Position numbers and translations under genes: made by a program. Shown one piece after another: positions 25,002 to 37,300 of a stretch of DNA of 64,000 nt; the stretch's first letter is position 1, and every line of letters begins with the position of its first letter. The DNA is from Cercis canadensis (taxonomy: Eukaryota > Streptophyta > Magnoliopsida > Fabales > Fabaceae). Below the pieces are notes generated by a model that did no database searches, was not told where the DNA came from, and was given only the letters and a program-made list of their open reading frames with translations. The DNA is taken from NCBI GenBank assembly GCA_003255065.1, contig QAOA01004552.1, positions 17,341 to 81,340 on the forward strand. Direction: 5' to 3'.

Positions 25002-27750
25002 CTTGGAAAAGTTAGGGAGAGTAGAAAATTGAAAGAATTTAAAGTTAGGAATGATATTACTTTCAGAATATAAAATTTAGGGATTTGAAGTCAATAGAAT
25101 TGAACTTTTTTTTTTTTTTCCAGACAATAGAATTCAAAATTAGAAATAATTAGTTGCAATTTGTGCAACTCACAGGCAGCTATGTAACACAGAGAAATTA
25201 GACCCGTGAAAAAAGAGAAAAGAAACAAAAAAAGTAGCTGAAGGGAGAGAGCAAGTACAATGGCTGTAGATAACTTTACTCGCAGAGAAAGAGATTTCTT
25301 TTAAGTTTATATAGTGATATTGCTTTTCGCATAGTATTCATTTTCTTTTTGTGATTACTTTTTTTTTTTTTTTTTTTTATAGAGTAGATATATATAATTG
25401 AGAAATCAAGTTATGGCTTGAAAGATCTCTCTGACCTAAATCAATAAATTCGGATCTGAATCAATAAAAACATTTTATGTCATTTTCTTCTATCTCATTC
25501 CATGTCTCTCAAATTAAATCATCCCACCTCAAATAATCAACAATGATTGAACATACTATGACGGATTCACATATATCGTTGCTAAGGTGAATTTTTTGGG
25601 CGGTTAAATTGTAAAGAATTTTCTTGTAAATTTCTTAATTCTGACATAAATATTATTAATCTAAACAAACAAACAAAAAAAAAGACTAATTAAGGTATTG
25701 CAAGCTCTCTCCGGCACTTTGGAGGCTTCCAGGCAACAATTTCCTTGAGATTGATATGATTTCTTTGAAAATAGTCAACATTTTTCCATAAAAAGTGATA
25801 GAGTAACCATTTCTGAAGGGACATGACCTATATAATTTGAATTCCAAAGAAACAGACATACCCTCATACTAATGATGTGTGACAAGCGGTCAATATAGCT
25901 GCTAGTTGGTACCACACTATCAACTTAATCAATTATTTCGAGCAATCCAATTAATGAAGTGATGCAACTTAGTTTTGGGATTTGCAGGAAAGAGAACTTA
26001 CTTTTGGAAACATGGTATGAATTCCAATGAGAAAAGTAATTGCTCTTGTGCTATAAGATCGAACAAAAGAAAGTTTAAGTGTGTCCAGTTTAAGTAAATT
26101 TATATTTATATGGTCTAAATTAGTAGTAATTAGAAGTGGTGAGATATAATATGGTCAAAATAAACCTAAAGAGATGAGTTAGAGGAACCCTTTGTCTACT
26201 GACCATGATGGGCACCCAATCCTTAGTTTCAGTTTTAGCTTGAAACATGGCATGGGAGACACACTATATATACAAAGGATGGGGACAATATCTCCTTCCC
26301 TTGTGCCCTCTAGAAGGGGTTACTGTCTCCAATTTCCTCCATTGAAATGGATGTTAAAGCTAACTCCCGAGATCAGATTCATGATGCATATTACTCTGTT
26401 AATTTAAATTACTTTTGTTGATAGTACTTTTAAGGTCATATTAGATTAGCAGCAAAGACGAGGATAACAAAGAAAGTTGTTGGATGACTTGCATGTGTAG
26501 GAGAATCAATTAAAATCAGTTAAGTGTTTCAGTGTTTGTCTTCATCTTCTAAGATGTTGTAGCAGAAAAGGAGATATTTGTAGACAACGGATTCAACCTA
26601 AAAGTTTAAGCTGTTAAATGCAGACTCAAGAATGATTTTATTATATCTAACAAAATTCACTCATAGGGAGATGCTCACTTAGGCTCCCTACCAATGAATA
26701 TGGTGGCTCATACACTTATGTCATTTATTAGGTGAGGAGTTAAATTTGAGATATGAAATGATGATTCCTTTCATGGCTCTATTCCAAGGAATAAGGATTT
26801 CTATGTTTAGTATCAAAGAGCATATCATAACTAATTACTAATGATTATTAATTTAGGAGAAAAACTGAGCCTTCAAATAGATTTTTTTTATGCTAATTCC
26901 AATTTTCTGGTTTTCTAAACAACTGTTGGATATATAATTAATGTAGCAGCAGGAACGTTTCAATAAGTATTTTTTCTACTTTAGATTTCTCATATGTATG
27001 AGTGAGAATTAAAAAGGGAAAGTTATGTCACACGCTTGATAGATGTCATTTTCTCACAACTTGTATTGCTTGAAGTTCAAGGAATAATAGTATACATATT
27101 CATGACGAAGGTATTAATAAAACCTCAATGATATAACAGTTATAAAAATACACTGATATCGTATTAGTTAAAGACACATGATATTGGATTAGAATTTTAT
27201 CATTTAACACAATGATGTAACTATGATATGTTTTGGTACACAAAATGAGTAAATTGTAGCACTCTCTCTAGTCCATGGCTCAATAGAGAAATAACCTCAC
27301 TTAAAACTCAGCAAGCAATATTTAGGTTTACCATCACCAAGTACCTCGAGGAAGATTGAAATCCAAGTCTTGAGTGAGAAATATAAGTGTCTTTTTTTGT
27401 TTGTTTGTTAATATCACGAGTATTCTTACTTTACTCAATTGAACGTAAGACTAATCTCGTTCGTAGGTTAGAACAATAATGGTTTCCCTTCTTCTAATAA
27501 AATATAAGCACCTTTACCATTAGACTACAACACTCGGTGATAATTATAATTGTATAAGATGAGTGCCTCTTAATTTCTTTCAGAAAAAAAAAATTAATTA
27601 TTAAAGTCTTGTAAGTCACAGGAGTTAAAAGCTAATTATTGATATTATGAAATGGCTCTCAATCAAAGTGTGGACGTGGATACACTCTAACCTTTAAATT
27701 TCTTATCATTATATATGCTAATTGATCGTTTTGGAGGATGGTATGGTCCC

Positions 27751-28145
27751 ATAACTATAAAATCATCTCTCATTCCTATATATATATGGGACCATTTGTA
27801 TAGAGGAAACGGAACCTTAATAATATGAGTAAATGGGCAATAATCATGTTTACCTCCTTTCTTTTTGTTTCCAAAACAGAATATATTTGAGTTTCCAGGC
27901 TAGTCCCGTTTTATACTTTAACCACAAGCTATACCAAATTACCAGTANATAACTGTAAAATCATCTCTCATTCCTATATATATATGGGACCATTTGTATA
28001 GAGGAAACGGAACCTTAATAATATGAGTAAATGGGCAATAATCATGTTTACCTCCTTTCTTTTTGTTTCCAAAACAGAATATATTTGAGTTTCCAGGCTA
28101 GTCCCGTTTTATACTTTAACCACAAGCTATACCAAATTACCAGTA
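27751..28145. repeat. 197-bp direct duplication across an N
   Basis: 27751-27947 and 27949-28145 are near-identical (the first shows ataactataa, the second ataactgtaa) and flank the single N at 27948. The most likely cause is an unmerged haplotype overlap in the assembly. Confidence 0.85.
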
Positions 28146-29697
28146 TAAAAAAAGAAACATATATATGCAAGTCAACAAAAAAATTGTTTATCATATATAT
28201 AAGCTCACATATTTTGCAAGTATCAAGAAAAATGATTAACCATTGCTTTAGGCTTAGCTGATCTATATTCACATACTCATCAAGAGAAGATTTGATCTTA
28301 GGGTTAATTTTCTCAATTATAGGATTCACTAAAGGATTAAAAGCTCTCATTATACTAATCGTGCTAATAGATTTTTTTTTTTTTTTATATAAAACTGAAA
28401 CAACTTTACACTTCATTGGTATATTTTAGTTTAATCTAACACATACTTTTCAAACAAAAAAATAACAAACTTGTTGATTTTTTTTTTTTATCATTAAATA
28501 GATAAAACTAGATTTTCTAGTTATATATATAAAAGAGTGTAGATTTAAACCTAAGACTTCAACGTTTTTCAGGAGATCCCTTGAACTCATGTGTGCTTGT
28601 GTTATAAACTTGTTGATTGAACACTTCCTGACATCTAATTTAATTCATTCTTTTTTTGGTATTTTGGTTATAAATTTGGGTTCGACCATGAAACTTACAA
28701 GTCACGAGAATGATCATAATATCACTCTGTCACAGACCATTTAATTTTTAGATTAATATGATAAATATATTGATATGAATTGGTTTGATGTTAATTGACT
28801 TTATAATTTTATTTGAAAAATAACAAGAACAAAGAAACCAAAACAAGATTGAGATCCTTGTGCATGCTAGTTAGTCGTGGAAAAGAGGGGCACGAAAAAA
28901 AGGTGAGAGTACTTGGTTGCATGTTAAATTTTCTCCCACGTAAAGTGACCACAACTTTGTTGAAGAGTTGGAGAAGCATGCGCGTGGACCATCTCTTCTT
29001 CTTCTCTCTCTCTCTCTCTCTCGACCTTTTTGGCTATTTGGACTATAGCTCTGATTTGGAGACATTGAATAATGATAAAGAGTCACAGTGCAAAATGATG
29101 TTGCATGCATCTAAGCTTAAGCTTCTCCTCTCTCTGCCTCTAAACCTAAACGAAATGAACTCTACCCATCATGGCTTGGGGCCATGTTTGGTAACATCCC
29201 ATGTGAATGTGTGACCCTTGTTCTCAATATCTATGGGATTAGTCCACGCAATTTTGAAAAAACACATGATGTTGTCCTATGCTCACTAAGTTTTGACACT
29301 TTGCATAATGTTAATTAGTTTTTTATTAATCAAAGACTAATAATATTCTCACAACTTTTAAGTCTTGAATGAACTAAATAATTATAAGACTAAAAAAAAT
29401 AGATTATACATTCAGTGCACAACTGTACTGATCATTAAATCATACATGTTACTCAAAATTTGAGTTAATTTGATATTCTGCCAATTGCATAGTTTGTGAA
29501 TTTTGGTGAAGCTAGAGATAGTGTATAGTACGTATGATTACTCTTAATTAAAAGTTTCATTGTTTTTTTTGGGTGAAAAGATTGTTAGTAATGACATTTT
29601 CACAACTTTTAGTGAAGGTTGTTAAAGTTTTTAAAGTTAGAAAGAGTGTGGCTGAGCTGGGTCAAAGAGTTCATAATATGGGTTCTGTAAGTAAGTG

Positions 29698-29998
29698 ATA
29701 ATTATCAAGAACTGATTCAACCTAAAAGCTTAAGCTAATAGGTGAATGTCTATGAATAGATTTATATCTAATACACCCCCGCATGTGAAAGCTCTTTGGG
29801 TTTGAAGCGTGGATAAAACACATGCTCACTTATACCTTGTGTTGAAATTTTAATTTAATTGAGAAAGTAGGAGCAAAAGAATTCGATCTCCTGACCATTT
29901 AGTCAAAGAGACTTTGATACCATATGAAGAACCGATTCAACCTAAAAACTTAAACTAATAGGTGAAGGCCTATAAATAGATTTATATCTAACAATAAT
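29698..29998 (-). mobile_element. TRIM retrotransposon with 5-bp TSD
   Basis: A miniature LTR retrotransposon (29703-29993) read on the minus strand. The 5' LTR is 29923-29993 (71 bp), starting TGTTAGATATAAATC and ending TTCTTCATA. It is followed at once by TGGTATCAAAGTC, the usual primer-binding site matching initiator methionine tRNA. The internal part is only about 150 bp and has no coding capacity. A GCGGGGG purine tract sits just before the 3' LTR (29703 to about 29775). The element is flanked by ataat at 29698-29702 and 29994-29998, a 5-bp target duplication. It shares its LTR sequence with the array at 56.5 kb. Confidence 0.85.
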
Positions 29999-30072
29999 TA
30001 CAATGCTTAATTATAATTTTGGTCCCCTATTTATAATTACAATTAAGCTTAATTACAAATGTAAAGCAATGA

Positions 30073-30300
30073 TATAATAAGAGAGCCACTATTTTCATAC
30101 CCTATTTTGCTAATGTCACACCCTATTTAATGTCTAAATGTGATATAAATTAAATTGCTCTCAATTAATATGAAATTTTGTTAACTTTGACTAAAATTTT
30201 ATATATTAAATGAGGATAAATTAATTTATATTATATTTAGACATTAATAAGGTTTGTCATTAGCAAAATTAGGTGCGAAAATAGCGGCTCTTTATAATAA
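30073..30300. mobile_element. hAT-like MITE with 8-bp TSD
   Basis: A 212-bp element (30081-30292) with long inverted arms. The left arm starts GAGAGCCACTATTTTC. The right arm, reverse-complemented, starts AAGAGCCGCTATTTTC and stays similar for about 75 bases, through TTTTGCTAATG and AATGTCTAAAT. It is flanked on both sides by TATAATAA (30073-30080 and 30293-30300), an 8-bp target duplication typical of the hAT superfamily. There is no coding capacity. Confidence 0.8.
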
Positions 30301-30567
30301 TAGCTTAATCTATAAATAAATTACCAATGGAAAGAAGAAGGAAAATTCAGCTGGAAATAATGGGGTTTGCATTAAACAGTTTATTGAGATTGGGAACCAC
30401 TTACCAATATATAAAGCCACTTACTAGTTTTTTTTGTTTTTTTTGTTTTTTGCTAATGAAGCCACTTATTTTCTTTTTCAACAGTCAGATAATCTTAAGT
30501 TAGTTTTCACACATTAAGTACCTCCTTGAACCATCTTTCTCTTTTGTTAATGAAGCACTCGCTAGCT

Positions 30568-31187
30568 AGCAATTCATATTTCCATCGTTAACTAGTTACC
30601 TGAGCCTGAAGTATAGTCTATATTTTTTTAGTTTACACCTAAGGTATTCATATACTCTTTGGATATGAGACTAATTCTTATTTGGGACATGAGAAGTAAC
30701 CGGTAAATCTTTCCAAACAAGTGTGACTCCAAGTCAGGACTTTTAGCCTAGAACGCCTTGGGGCTCAACTTGTTTCTACTGAGCCAATACCTTATTTTGG
30801 TAAATTTTCTTTTGTAAAAAACTTGTTATGTGTATCTATATATGGTAAAGAGACATAAATTATCAATTATAANAGCAATTCATATTTCCATCGTTAACTA
30901 GTTATCTGAGCTTGAAGTATAGTCTATACTTTTTTGGTTTACACCTAAGGTATTCATATACTCTTTGGATATGAGACTAATTCTTATTTGGGACAGGAGC
31001 AGTAACCGGTAAATTTTTCCAAACAAGTGTGACTCCAAGGATTTGAACTCAGGACTTTTAACCTAGAACGCCTTGGGGCTCAACTTGTTTCTACTGAGCC
31101 AATACCTTATTTTGGTAAATTTTCTTTTGTAAAAAACTTGTTATGTGTATCTATATATGGTAAAGAGACATAAATTATCAATTATAA
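30568..31187. repeat. ~310-bp direct duplication across an N
   Basis: 30568-30872 (305 bp) and 30874-31187 (314 bp) flank the single N at 30873. They are the same sequence except for a few substitutions and a 9-base insertion in the second copy (ggatttgaac against none, near 31040). The indel and substitutions look allelic, so an unmerged haplotype overlap is likely. Confidence 0.85.
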
Positions 31188-32224
31188 GACATATTTTGTC
31201 ATATATATATATATAGAAGCCTAAGGCCATTATAAAAGTTGCTTATACAATGTCGCATATATTTTTAAAAGAAAAATAAAAATTTTCTCACATCCTCCAT
31301 GCATGAGAGACTAAAGTGACTTAACTCATTAGAATTTAATTTAATTTAATGTTTTCACCTAATATAGTGAAAGACTGAAATTTAGTTTAAGATCCATCAT
31401 ATGATATAATCATATAAAGTATTTTAACTTTGGATTTATTGGTTATGTAAATAGTTCATAGTTGCACGTGTAATTTATACAATAATGTTTATATGTGATT
31501 TACATAAGATCATCACCCTTGCAGTGTTTCTGTTGTGGAGAGTCTAGAAAGCTAGGAATACCAAGACTTTTAACAGGGTTATTTGCTTCTAGAATGCCCT
31601 TCCTTTGGTGTATTTTTTTGACTGAATCTTTTTGTATTTTTCAGTGGTAAGTTATATAATAAAATATCTTCATATATTTAGAAAAAATAAGAATGTTTCT
31701 ACTTTGACACCTGAATAATTTTTATGCAACTAATACGTGATTAAATTAAATAACACTCCAAATTAACCCGTATACTTATATATGCTTTCATAGCTCTTTT
31801 TAACTTTTATCTTCTAATGCCAAAATAAGTCAAACAGATAAGTGTCAATTTCTACTTAAGATCAAAAGACAAGCATCAATTTCTTCATGTATATCAAGAA
31901 ATTGTTACCACAATTTAAGACTGAAACTTTTACCAAATCCCACCCTACAATTAATTGATAAGCACCGATATTGTAACAAAGTATTTTCTATAATACAACT
32001 ATATACCAAAATCAAGTATCTAATCGATTTTAAGGTACATTTTCTCTAGCCACGTTGAAAATAAAATGGATATACCTTCTAAGAGCAAAAATAGGGGGGA
32101 AAGGTAAATTAGAACTAAAGAGGAAGGGGAGGAGTATACTTTCTAATTCGCTATGACTTCAGGTTCAAATATAAAACTTACAAGTCCTAAGGATAAACTT
32201 TTTAAGTAATTAAAAAAATGAAAG

Positions 32225-32300
32225 GTACCGACCGGCTTGTATCCAAATGATACTGAGGTTGTCTGGGTTTCGTATTCAAATCCAAAATTAAGTTAAAAGT
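32225..32300 (+). repeat. SINE-like, tRNA-derived repeat
   Basis: The text has A-box-like gtatccaaatgatactgag (32239-32257) and B-box-like cgtattcaaatcc (32271-32283). It shares the TACTGAG...CGTATTCAAATC core with the minus-strand copies at 50.9 and 53.3 kb, so these three form one family. Confidence 0.5.
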
Positions 32301-33073
32301 ATCTAAAAAAAATGAAAGGTGTATTTATTAAGTTATTAATAAATAAATTTGATACTTTTGGAATTTGACCAAAATATAATATAAATGAGTCATTTCTAAT
32401 GAGTTATTTTATTTGATTTTATTTTTTTGGATATTTTCTTTCTTTTAATCCATCCTTAAGATCTTTTTGTAACCGTTATTTTTCAAAATCATATGAAAAA
32501 TTAAGGATTGCTAATAGAAAATTCTTTTAACTTTTAAATTATCTATAATTTTCTCATCAGATATAGAAAGTTAGAATTTCTAATAATGAATATTAGAAAA
32601 ATATTGAAATCAAATTTGAGAAATCACTTGAATCAATTATTATATAGCTTAAGTTTTAAACTAACTTTAAAATGGAATTTTCATTTAAGCAGTTGTCCCT
32701 ATTTTTTCTTTTCTTTCAAATGACTTACTTGCCCTGGCCGTTACCATACTTTTCCATCTATATCCTTTCCCGCTTTGGAACCTCTTTTCTTTCATAATCC
32801 GTTACCATATAATTCACCAAAAATTTAAGAGAAAAAAAAGAAAATCGTTTACTTTTTCCTTTTTCTCTACGTACCCAATCTAAAATTAAAAAAGCTTCTG
32901 TTGATTTAAGATTTTCTGCCTAACCGCGACATCAAAGGAAAAAAAAAAAAAAAGAAGAAAAATTGTCGTCTAAAGATCGCACCCCACTCACTCTCTTTTT
33001 CTAAACAAAACGCCAACGCCATCACCAAGCCAACACAGAAAGCTAGCGGGCGAGCGAGCGAACGATGTGTTAG

Positions 33074-33096
33074 AGAGAGAGAGAGAGAGAGAGAGC
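33074..33096. repeat. GA microsatellite in ELMO gene leader
   Basis: An uninterrupted GA tract of about 22 bases lies about 530 bases before the ELMO-domain start codon, in the probable 5' leader. A telo-box-like AAACCCTAG occurs at 33144-33152. Confidence 0.7.
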
Positions 33097-33625
33097 TCTA
33101 TCTGTAACTGTCTTCCATTGAGTCCTTCTCTCAGATCTTGGACAAACCCTAGCCATTTTCTCCCTAACATTCCTCTCATTATCTTCAAGATTCTTCATCT
33201 TTCTCACCTTGATTCTTTCCAATTGGTTCGCAGCTCCATTTTCGTGTAAAATTCGTTCGTTTTCTCTCCAATTCGATTCGGTTTCATTTCCCGCTCGTTT
33301 CCGGGAAAATCTGCAATCTGCCTCTGTTTGTTTGGTTTCTGGGGCTTTCTGGTGGTGTTAAACCGGTTCTTGCTATTTTCTGATCCGGTTCGGTGCTGCT
33401 GTTTCCCGCATTTGAGGTTGTTAGTTGTTGTGAGCAGTTTCGGGAGGTTTTCGTTTCATTCCGTTGGGTTTTGGCGGTTTTGGTGGGAACATTTTTTTCG
33501 AGTTTGATCTAGTTTCGTTTCCATCCTTTGGCATTTTCTGCTTTTTTTTTTTTGTTTTGTTGAGGGAGTTTTGAGAGCTTCTGGGATGGTTATGATGTGG
33601 TTGTAGTAGAGGGAAGAGGACGATA

Positions 33626-34276
33626 ATGGATGATAGAGGTGGCTCATTCGTTGCTGTGAGGAGAATTTCGCAGGGTCTTGAGCGAGGCAACACCTGCCAT
33701 TCAACTTCTGGTAAATGCTTTAAATTTCTCATTTACTTTTCTGTTTGTTTTGCGACTTTCTCTCTCCGAAAGGCTTTGCTTCGCCTTTTCACTTTCACAG
33801 TGGTTATACTACCTCTTTTTTTTTCTCTCTCTCTCTCTCCCTGTTTCTCTCTCAATTCAATGAAGTACGGATCTGTGAATTGAGATCGAATCATGTACGA
33901 ATAGCCTGATCATATAGAAGTTTTGACTTGAGTGATGTTTGCTGATATTCACAATTGCATTGGTGGGTGAATTTATGCAGCTTCCGCTTTTTGATATGGA
34001 AACTTTTTTGTTTAGGGTATAATTTGGTTTGACTATTTGTTGAATTGATACGTGAGTTTGGTACTTGCCTAATTTACAATCTATCTCACTCTCCTCCTTC
34101 CATTCTCTCTTGTTCTGGGTAGAATCGTATATTTTTACTTGTTGCAGGTCTCTATTGTTTTTTACTTTTATCTTTTGTGTTCTGCTATGGAGATTTGTTT
34201 TTTGGGTATAATTTCATTTGAGTATTTTCCAAACGTATAAGTGAGCTTCGCGCTTGCTTAACTGACAATCTCTCTG

Positions 34277-34310
<34 letters not shown>

Positions 34311-37300
34311 TTTGATTGCCTAGAATTTGGTATTGGTACTTGTTGTAGATCTGTATCGAACTCATTATACTTTATCCTTTTTCCGCTCTATTGAAAGTAG
34401 AGTTGTTTTCTATGCTTAATTTATACGAGCCATCCATGAATTGGTAATCCCGATACATCTCTCTTTTATGACATGAGCCTATGCTCATATATTGGCAAAT
34501 GCACATCTATAATACTTGAAGTTTGGGACTATTCAACAAAGTGCGAAGCTGAGTACTGACGAAGTGCATCAGTAGTGAAAATTGTAAAGCGAGCTATGTC
34601 CATGATGTTTTTGGTGAAGAATTTTTTATGATTTGCTGCGTTGTTTCAGAGTTTTTTGATCATGAGTGTTAGTTTGAGGGCTGGTGTGGAATGTGGTTCT
34701 TGATTGTCTCCATTCAGTTGCCCCTGGATTTAGAATTATGGACAAACTACTAGATGTTTTTTAAACTATGCCTTGGAGTTTGTCATTTGCTGGGAATAGA
34801 ATTTTTTGTGCAAACTAGGGACCAGTTTAGAGGAATGATTAATTCCTAATTGAACCACATACCATTTTTATCACGATCAACTTATTATTAATTTTTGTAG
34901 CACAAAACTTAGAAACTTTCTTCATTAATGTGCTGTTTTATTTTGTTACAGCTGAGGTTGTTGCAGGATCAGCAGCATGGCTTGGCAGAGGTCTTTCTTG
35001 TGTCTGTGCGCAGAGAAGAGAAAGCGATGCCCGTCCCTCTTTTGATTTAACTCAAGCCCAGGTAATATTATTGTACTTTAATTACTGAAGTAACAATGTG
35101 TTGTCCTTTTAAGGTATTCAGTTAATTATGCTCTTGACATTTTCCTTCAAATTGATTTTTGTTCAAAAACATGTGACACATAGTAAGGATACATCATGTT
35201 TTTTCTTGAGTATTATGACCATAAGTATTTTTTAAATTGTATGTGATGGATGCACATATTGCAGTTTAGTTTATTATTGAAAGATCAAATAACAAAACAT
35301 TTGTTCTTTTTTTTTTACCATATCCACTTTTATCAGACATACCTTCTGTCTAATTTGGAGAAGCCAAGAATTCTGCTTCTTTCTGGCTATTTTGAATAGC
35401 AATTCTGATCAACTGTTGTTTTAGTGGTGTCAAGATACCTGAGCTCTCTCTATTTGATATGAAATTTTAGAGTCCTTTTATCTTTGTCGGTATATGTGTG
35501 TGTGTGTGTACTGATCAGTTGATTAGGCTTTGACATAGACTTGAGCATCTTTTGCTGCTTACCAGAATGCAGTTGTCTCCAAAAACAGGTCCTCCTAGTT
35601 CGCATGAAATTATTATATGTTCCTTTGTTTTTGGTAGAGATATTGATGGTGATTACAATTTCATTTAATAAATAGTAACTAGTGCATATTTGGAGGTTAT
35701 GTAATCTGCCTCAGATTTGCAAAGAGGATATATGAGGTATCTGGAAGCTTATTAGTATCTAGGTTGTATGGATGCACCTAGGTGGTTAGATGATTTTCTG
35801 TTGGATGCAGAACGAGTACAAACTTGCATTTGGCACAAACACATACACACACAGAGTACATCTTTTCACAGAATGATTTCAAATTTCCATTTTTTCTTCT
35901 ACCCAATTACAGATTCAGAGTACACTTCATGTGTAGAAATGTTATTCCATTATTCATTTGTATCTTAATTTTGAAAACTATGAATGATGGCCTTGCCTTT
36001 GGTAGCTTATTGTTACCTTCAAAGGTAAATAAGAAGCTTTAAACATAATAATACACCTATGCAGAAATTTATAGCTGAATTCAAGCTATCTGATATGACC
36101 AAATGATGATACTGTTGCATAGATCCATCAAACTATCTGTGTAATGTGCTGATTATTAATCTACCCTCCTGTCCCTTGCATCTCTAAGATAATGTCCAAA
36201 TCTTTGTTGTTGCCATCACAAAATTGCTGCGTGGAAAATTGAGTCCATCTTTTTTTTTTTTTTTTTTTTTTTTTTTTNTTCGGGAAAAGTCCAAAAACCC
36301 TCCTGTCCCTTGGAGGTTATGTAATCTGCCTCAGATTTGCCCTATGTGCGGTTTACCCCCAAAACTTAAATGTGTACTTTACCCCCACGACCCTGACGTC
36401 CGTCCATGGAAGAAGGGATTTGAATATTATCATTTGGCTCCAAAACTCTTTGAATATTACTTTTTGACCCCAATTTTATAAATTTATTTTCATTTATACC
36501 CCTATAAATTGCACTATTGCCCAGATTAATCACATCATGTGCACATTAATGGACGGACGTTAGGTTGTGAGGGTAAAGTGTACATTTTAAAATTTCAAGG
36601 AGGTTTTTTCTACGTTTTTGAAGTTTTGGGGGTAAACCGCACATAGGGCATAGTTGAAGGGGGTTTTTTGGACTTTTCCCTTTTTTTTTTTTTGCTTGCA
36701 TTCAGTTCTTTTTGTTCTGTTGGCCTAATCTCTAAGTTTTACACGGCCAGGCTTTTTGTATAAATTTTTCAATGGTTTACTGTTCCATCCTTTTGGGATT
36801 AGCATAATGTGTGCTCTTTATACTTCTTTCTTCTATTGTATATTGTTGTTATGCTACAACAAATTCCCATTATGTTGAATCTTGGATTTTCAGGAGGAAT
36901 GCTTGCAGAGGCTACAGAGCCGTATAGATGTTCCCTATGATAGTTCTGTCCCTGAGCACCAGGTATCGTTTCTCTTACTATTTTTTCAAGTCTTTGTAAG
37001 TGATATGGCAATAATTACTTATTATATTGAAGATTTCTTCCCCATGTACACATGGCTTATTATTATATGTGCAGTCTTGTACGTCTTGAGACTGTAATTT
37101 ACATATGGTATTACAAATCTATTGTAGGAAGCTCTAAGGGCTTTGTGGAATGCTTCCTTTCCAGAAGAACAACTTCGTGGCCTAATATCTGAGCAGTGGA
37201 AGGAAATGGGTTGGCAAGGAAAGGATCCATCAACAGATTTTAGGTAGATATTGTCCCTGTTATTTTGATGTCACTGCCAGATCTTGTGTCCATGGTCTAA

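Larger units (their letters stand above)
19506..33000. other. 13.5 kb gene-poor, repeat-bearing stretch
   Basis: No protein-coding gene is supported. The first ~1.1 kb (to about 20580) may be the long 3' UTR of the PPR gene. The rest is AT-rich, with homopolymers, one TRIM, one MITE, several SINE-like copies and three single-N joins, each listed separately. ORFs of 60-130 codons (for example 22676, 26192, 28813) show low complexity or random composition. Confidence 0.6.

Noticed and set aside
26192-26407. 71-codon ORF as a small protein
   Set aside because: No recognisable motif and no transcript signal; left as noncoding.
28813-29214. 133-codon ORF as a gene
   Set aside because: Includes a translated CT microsatellite (SLSLSL) and no domain; no splice or promoter context.
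33421-33732. Minus-strand ORFs of 103 and 82 codons in the ELMO leader
   Set aside because: Antisense shadows over the 5' leader and first exon, with low-complexity Lys/Pro content.
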